NCBI GenBank assembly: GCA_047495785.1
Contig: JBLDXI010000003.1
Coordinates: 1,922,001-1,986,000 of the forward strand
Source: Lepidodermella squamata
Taxonomy: Eukaryota > Gastrotricha
Length of the DNA stretch: 64,000 bases
Direction of reading: 5' to 3'
Position numbers and translations under genes: made by a program. The notes under the pieces are model-generated. The model worked only from the letters and a program-made list of their open reading frames with translations. It did not search any database and had not been told where the DNA came from. Positions 57,848-64,000 of this stretch are shown here, piece by piece; the stretch's first letter is position 1; every line of letters begins with the position of its first letter.

Positions 57848-60800
57848 ATGGCTAAATCCGCGGCAAAATTAGCCCTTTTGAAGATGACTGTGCCTGGAAT
57901 GGCATTTGCTTCACATGACGGTGACGCAAGTGGTGCCGAAACTGATAGTCTCGCCGGTTTTTCTCGCAGTGGATCCGTTTTTTCTACTCGAACTGATCTG
58001 CAATTATCAGGCTCTTTTATTACAGCCCCCTTAACGCTTGCCGCAACGCAAAACGGCGGCGCAATGCGCGGTCTTATGGGCGTCTCAACTGCTATGAAGA
58101 GATTCAAGAATCGCAAAGATGAAACTCCGGTACAGACAGATGACGAACAGCGTGACTCGGATCCAGAGGATAACAGTATCAGGTTGAAGAAAAGTGGATT
58201 TTACTTGCTAAGAAATCGGCGAAAAAGCGAGCCGTCGCTCTACGGTGACTCAGAATCGACATCACGCCTCGAAGAGTCAGCTAGCTCCGCGAAAAGTAAC
58301 CAAGCCACTCTATCGTCATCTTCACATTACATTTATACGCCACCACCTCAACCTCCTGAGCCTCCAGAACGAATGGCGTTGGTCTTGGCTGCCAAAAAGA
58401 AAGATTGGAATACAGTTGAGATCGAGCTGAAAAAATGCAAAAGATTTGACCCGAGGATCAACATGGCTGACCCTGAGACAGGTCAAACCGCCTTAATGTT
58501 CGCCTGTCAGCATTCAAGGTTCTTGCTGGTGGGTCGTTTGATTGAGATGGGAGGTATCATGAACCTCCGTTCCGAAGATCGGAGAACAGCGCTTCATTAC
58601 GCAGTAGCCGAAGGGCATGAAGGTTTGAATTCAATAGATTATATAACCCTAATTAATTTCTAAGTCTTCTAGAAATCGTGAAAATGCTCTTGAAGAAAAA
58701 TGCGGACCCTAATCTCTTTGGAGGGGTAAGACATAATTTTAATTGAAATTGTAGGCTTTTAACGTTTTGTGGCAGAAACAAAGTCAACTTCCGCTTCACA
58801 TTGCTGCTCAAAGAGCTGCGACTAGCTTAACAGCGACTCAAGTCCTTCTCAGATCCGGATTTAAGGAAAATCGCATTAAGAAAGATGGCTCCGGAAATCT
58901 TCCAATTACTTACGCTCTTGAAACTGGAAATCCATTGCTTGTAAAGGAAATGTTGAAGCATTTTACGAAGGAGCAAGTTTCATGGAGACACGACCATTCA
59001 GGCGAGCATTTGGTTCACGTGGCTGCCAGGAAGCAAAACACTGAGCTGATGAACATTCTCTGCTCCGAAGCTGGGGCTGATGTGAACGTTCAAAATATCG
59101 ACGGTCAGACACCGCTCCACATTGCAGCAAAAGTTGGCGATGATGCGATGATTCGAGTTTTACATAATTTCAAAGCGGACCCAGATTTGATTGATAGAAA
59201 AGAACGTACACCTCTTCATGTTGCTGCCGAGAATGGTCATACCCATACGGTTGAGAAACTCGTTGAAAAACTCAAGGCCAACGTTCATATGAGGACTAAG
59301 GATGGTTCGACTCTGATGCATCTCGCTGCTGACAGGGGTTATGCAGATACGGTCCTCGCCTTCATAAAAAGAGGAGTTCCGCTTCACATGCCCAACAAAT
59401 CAGGGACCCTGTGTCTCCACGCCGCTGCTCATAACGGACATGTCAAAGTGGTTGAAACCCTGATCCAAAAGGGATCGCCTGTCGACGGTAGGACGAAGGA
59501 CGGCTACACAGCCCTGCATTTAGCTGTTTTGAACGGGAAACCTGAAGTTATTCAGATTTTACTGGGCTACGGAGCTAAGGTTGACCTCAAAGGTGGCCAA
59601 GCTAGAGAAGCCCCGTTACACATCGCATCCAGACTTACTGACGGCTATCGATGCGCTGAAATGTTACTGAAAAGTGGGGCTATGGTAAATATCAGCACTG
59701 AGGAGAGCCTAGAAACCCCTTTGCACATATCAGCGAGAAATGGCTTCCTTGACCTGCTTAGAATGTTGTTAGAGGAAGGTGCGGACCCGATGAGGCTGAA
59801 CAAGTCCGGGGAATCAGCCCTTCACATTGCTGTACGACACTGCCACTATGAAATTGCAAAAGCTATTATCGCGTACGTAAATGACACGACTGGTGGTAGG
59901 GAGGGGGCTAATTTGGTTAATCTAGCGAATAACGAGGGCGAAACTTGCTTCCACCTAGCTGCGGAGTTGGGTAAGTCTCAAACGCATCATCCTTTCGAGG
60001 AGATAGACATAATGCGGTTATTGCTTGAAAATAGAGGGGATCCACTTTCAGTAACGAAATTGACTAATGAAACATCACTGCACTACTGTGCTAGATCTGG
60101 AAACCCAGACATTTTGCAAGAAATAGTTAGGTTTCTAGGCCATGGATTCCAGTTAGCCTGCAATAGGCAAGATAAGATGGGTTGGTCTCCCCTCATGGCA
60201 GGTTGTGAACAAGGGCATCAAGTTGTTACTGAGATATTGCTGCTAAACGGAGCTCGAGCTGATGTTTTCGATGAGGTATAAGACTACTTAGTATGTCATA
60301 CTGTAGTTCACTCAATAAAAATGTTCCATTTCAGCATGGAAAAGCTGCTCTCCACCTGGCAGCTGAAAATGGTCACATAGCTTGCTGTGAAGTTCTGCTT
60401 AGTTTTAAGGCCTTCGTTAACGCAAAATCTAAACTTGGAATTACACCTTTGCACTTTGTAAGTTTCGACTTTTGACCAAACATTTCAATGGATTAAGGTT
60501 GAGTCATTGTTTTAAGGCTGCTCAAAATGGATACGCTGAACTGTGCAAATTGCTGATCGAGAGGTATCACGCATCAGCAAACGCTCTTTCGCTGGACAAG
60601 AAGACTCCTCTCCACCTGGCAGCTGAAGCCGGGCAGAAGGACGTTTGTCAACTACTTCTCAGTCTATATTCTGTTCCGAATGCAGCTGATTCGGTTGGTT
60701 TCCCATAATCTATTGTCCAAATCAAGTTTCATTCAGTTCTTCATCAGGGAAAACCTGTGGAAAAAGCTAATGAGGCTGATGTAAGTGATTTTAATCAAAA

Positions 60801-63800
60801 TCTGTCATATTGCGCTAGAAGTTAAAGCCATATCAAATTTTTCCAGCTTGGGCAAACACCTTTGCACCTCGCAGCAGAAAATGATCATTCTGACGTTGTC
60901 AAGCTATTCATGCGATATAAGCCCGAGCTTGTTACAGCTGCTAGCAGGGTAAATGATCCAATTCTCTAGTTTCACTTTTCTCAGTTATTATTGAATTTCT
61001 ACTAAAGACCGGCATGACATGCGCCCATATTGCTGCTGGCAAGGGATCTGTCGCGGTGATAAAGGAACTCATGCGCTTCAACAAAGCTCTGGTAACAGTA
61101 GCTGTAAACAAGGTAAACGACTCCCTACCACTCCACCTGGCCGTAAGTGGGGGCCACAAAGATGTTGTTCGAGTCCTTATCGAAGCTGGATCTTCAGCAA
61201 TCGCCGAAAACGCCGAAGGAATGAATGCAATTCATCTTGCAGCTAAGGAAGGAAATCTCGTGGTTCTCCAGGCGATTCCAAGAAAAGTTTCATTGAGTGC
61301 TTTGAGCCATAAGGTATAGGCCTATATGCTACATTCTTACAACCATAAAGCCCCTCATTTTAGAATGGATTGTCACCAATTCATGTTGCTGCCTTCTATG
61401 GAAAATCTGACTTCGTTCGGGAGCTTCAAAACCGAGTCGACATCAACATTAAAACTAACCCACCTCAACTAGCTGGCGCAGTTAGCGACATTCAGCTGAA
61501 GTCTTTGATAACTATGGATGTGAGTTTCGGCCTCAATTGATAAACATTGTGTTTAAAATGATTTTATTAGTTTGGCGTGAATCCCCTGCATCTCGCTAGT
61601 TTCATGGGCCATGAGAACGTGGTAAGACTCGTCCTGAACAATTCGATGGCTCGAATTGATGACGTCACAACACTGTTGGCCCGAGTCCCTCTTCACTACG
61701 CGGCTATGAATGGGCACCTAGTTGTGGTGAGCCTGTTGATGTCTCGATCAGCAGCTCACCTTAGATGTAGCGATAAACGTGGAAGAATGCCACTCCATCT
61801 TGCTGCTGAGAATGGTCACGTAGACATGGTCTCCATGCTTTTAGGACAAGGTGCTGAAATAAACGGAGCAGATCATGACGGATGGACCCCTCTTCATTTT
61901 GCTACAAGAAATGGCTTCATTAAAGTCGTGAAGCTTTTGACCGAATCAGGGGCATCTCCGACTTCAAAAACCGCTGATGGGAAAGTTGCTTTAGTTCTAA
62001 GCGCGAGTGGGGGTCACATCGAAGTTTTAAATTATCTCCTGAAGAAGGAACACAATTCTGACGAATTAATAAGCGACAGGAATTTCCTACTCGACTTGAT
62101 GATTTGCGGAAAGACTAACAGCAACGAGTCTATCGATAACTTTGTTATGCATTCGGAGGCTCCATTATACACGTCGACTAAACTTTCGCGGGCTTATCGA
62201 GAGCTTGCTTCAAAGGAGAAAGAACGAGCGAATGACTTGAATGAAGCTGGTCGGCATTGTGAGAACATGGCGACTGTATTGTTGGGAATCGCCTCTACCA
62301 TAGCGCCGCCCTCTGCGATATTACGAGCTGTTGATCCAAAAGGGAAGCCACTGCTCGACGTTCTGTTGGAGAACAACATGAAAAAAGTTGTGGAACATGC
62401 AGCTGTTCAACGTTACTTGAGCGATATTTGGGCGGGTTCGTTGTCCTCGTGGTCAACTGGCCGGCTTTTCTTACTGTTTCTTGGTTTCTTATTCTTCCCA
62501 CCATTTATGTGTTACTACTGTCTTCCGTTCAAGCACCATTCCCATCATCAGATTCCTGTTGTGAAATTCATAGCCATGGTCACTTCACATCTTTATTTAA
62601 TCTTATTACTGTCTCTTATCGCTGGAATTCCTATTGACCCAATCGTTTATCGAAAGGATTTTTACCCGAACTGGCATGAATTAGTGTGCCTTGCAATGGT
62701 ATCGGGCATGATAGTCTCGGAGTTGACCAGATCTGGCATGTCTTCTGGGTTAGGAATGCTCCGCTACCTCATAATCTTATTCTCGCTGTTGGCTTCGTTG
62801 TTGCAGATCGCTGCTATAGTCGCCGTGTAAGTTTTTAAATTTCTAAGCTCGATTCTAATGGCTTACTATCCTTTTTCAGAGCTCACGATGCAAGACACGA
62901 AGCTTTGATACTGATGTATCTGCGCAACTTAATGCTTTCTTTTGCATTATTGTCTGCGATTATTCTTATTGTTGGTAAGTTGATGGCCTCATAATTTCAC
63001 CTGCAGATCATTGTCGATTTTTTTCAGATTTTTTCCTTATACATCATTTGTTTGGACCATTCGGAATCATCATTCGAAGTGTTATGAGAGATCTTGCGAC
63101 ATTCATCGTTGTTCTGTTCCTTTTTCTTATCGCCTTCACATTTCTGGTCTGCTGCCTGTATACACCGATCAAAAAAGACCTTAGCAATTCACCTGGAAAT
63201 GGGACTATCAGGAACTTGACCAATCAGACTGTTGAGACCACGGTAGCTCAGGATTTTCAAGGCGAGCATTTCCTAGTGGACTCAAGTGCGCAATCAAGTG
63301 GGCATGGAGATCCTGATTTAATCACGCAAAATTCCGAAAAGAGCAAAACTAATGAAAATCATGGAGGAAAACCCAAACAAAAGCGATCAGCCGACAACGA
63401 GAGACCTGCCTGTAAGCCGAAAACGGAGAAAGCCGGAGAAGAAAGTAAGGCTAAGGAGTCTAAATCTAAAAAGTCGAGGCGCAAGAAGCGTTCGGCAGAT
63501 CAAGAAGCGGATCCTTCGCCTAATTACGATGAAAGTTACCGGCTGGTAAAAGATGACAGCGATTATAAGATCGTCAATAATTTGCAAGTTCAAGCAACAT
63601 TATAGCGGTGAATTAATGGTTTGTTAATTTTCTAGGAACTACTCAACTCTGATGCTGCTGTTTGAAACGTTCTACTTCTCAATGTTTGCCATGATACCGC
63701 CGGAAATGCTGCCACGTGTGAAGAACGGACCAGAATGGAGCGAAGTGCTTGTTCAATTGTGATTTTCTTCATCTTTCATCGTTCAGATTTCGCATTCGTG

Positions 63801-64000
63801 GCTTTTTCAGGTATTTCGCTTGTTGGATGCTGGCAGCTGTTGTCATCCTAATCCCTCTTCTCATTGCCATGCTATCGGAGACATACAAGCGTATCAATCA
63901 AAGATCGGATGCTGAATGGAAATTTGGCAGGGCGAAATTGATCAGAGATATGATAAAGCAGCCGGCAGCTCCTACACCCCTCAACCTATTCGTTAGGCCC
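57848..64000 (+). CDS. TRPN channel (NOMPC/TRP-4-like), paralogue 2 (3' end outside window)
   Basis: Exons 57848-58622, 58673-58725, 58776-60275, 60335-60457, 60517-60693, 60748-60780, 60847-60948, 61008-61313, 61364-61519, 61571-62826, 62880-62974, 63028-63583, 63636-63758 and 63811 onward keep one frame for 1,815 codons to the window edge. It has the same layout as paralogue 1: ankyrin repeats, S1-S6 and the start of the TRP helix (SDAEWKFGRAKLIRDMIK). Differences: a 33-bp micro-exon (60748-60780) absent from paralogue 1, several introns lost, a GC-AG intron (GCAAGT donor at 63584), and a pore sequence FETFYFSMFAMIPPEMLP that differs at the presumed filter. The turret is again N-glycosylation-rich and basic, with KQKR and RRKKR motifs. 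Mechanosensory cation channel by family. Confidence 0.87.

Noticed and set aside
51082-64000. Separate ankyrin-repeat genes or TRPA-type channels
   Set aside because: Exon phases join the ankyrin blocks to the S1-S6 region, and the ~28 repeats, HHLFGP linker and TRP helix fit TRPN rather than TRPA.

Overview
The window is nuclear DNA from a small animal, most probably a nematode or a similarly compact invertebrate. Coding regions are broken by short spliceosomal introns (about 45-75 bp, GT..TTTCAG type with several GC..AG introns). The genes are typically metazoan: two TRPN/NOMPC channels and large secreted discoidin/LamG/PAN proteins. The species cannot be named from sequence alone. Exon boundaries were read by eye; for the main genes I checked them by reading-frame closure and paralogue comparison, and single boundaries could be off by a base.

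Region 1 (1-13 kb, minus strand) holds two tandem paralogues encoding large secreted adhesion or lectin-like proteins: signal peptide, PAN/apple-like domain, F5/8C (discoidin) domains, three LamG/concanavalin-like modules, then more discoidin and fucolectin-type domains. The 6,036-12,987 gene closes as 19 exons and 1,959 codons. The 1-4,639 copy runs off the window and carries a +4 frame lesion. Region 2 (13-36 kb) is repeat-rich. It holds three copies of a divergent pair of small secreted cysteine-rich genes (called A and B here). Copies 1 and 2 form a nearly identical inverted repeat of about 2 kb arms with a 6.5 kb spacer; copy 3 lies 8.4 kb further on. Around them are blocks of a degenerate ~48-bp minisatellite built on a 25-bp palindrome, CCAGCAC fold-back repeats and several MITE-like elements.

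Region 3 (36,168-44,571) is an 8.4 kb CACTA/EnSpm-like DNA transposon with CACAG..CTGTG inverted ends and a 2-bp TC duplication. It carries four genes: a transposase with the DPMHDLYEG signature, a Lys/Pro/Ala-rich repeat protein, a protein with a piggyBac-type cysteine-rich C-terminus, and a small coiled-coil protein with a SUMO-interaction-like motif. Next to it are a pogo/Tigger-type MITE and a C2H2 zinc-finger ORF.

Region 4 (48-64 kb, plus strand) has two tandem secreted GH17 glucanase genes, a family typical of plants, fungi and some bacteria, so probably an old horizontal acquisition now carrying an intron. Then come two tandem TRPN (NOMPC/TRP-4-like) mechanosensory channel genes only about 200 bp apart. 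Both TRPN proteins have a long, glycosylation-rich, Lys/Arg-rich extracellular pore turret with furin-type RKKR motifs. The second gene is cut by the right edge.
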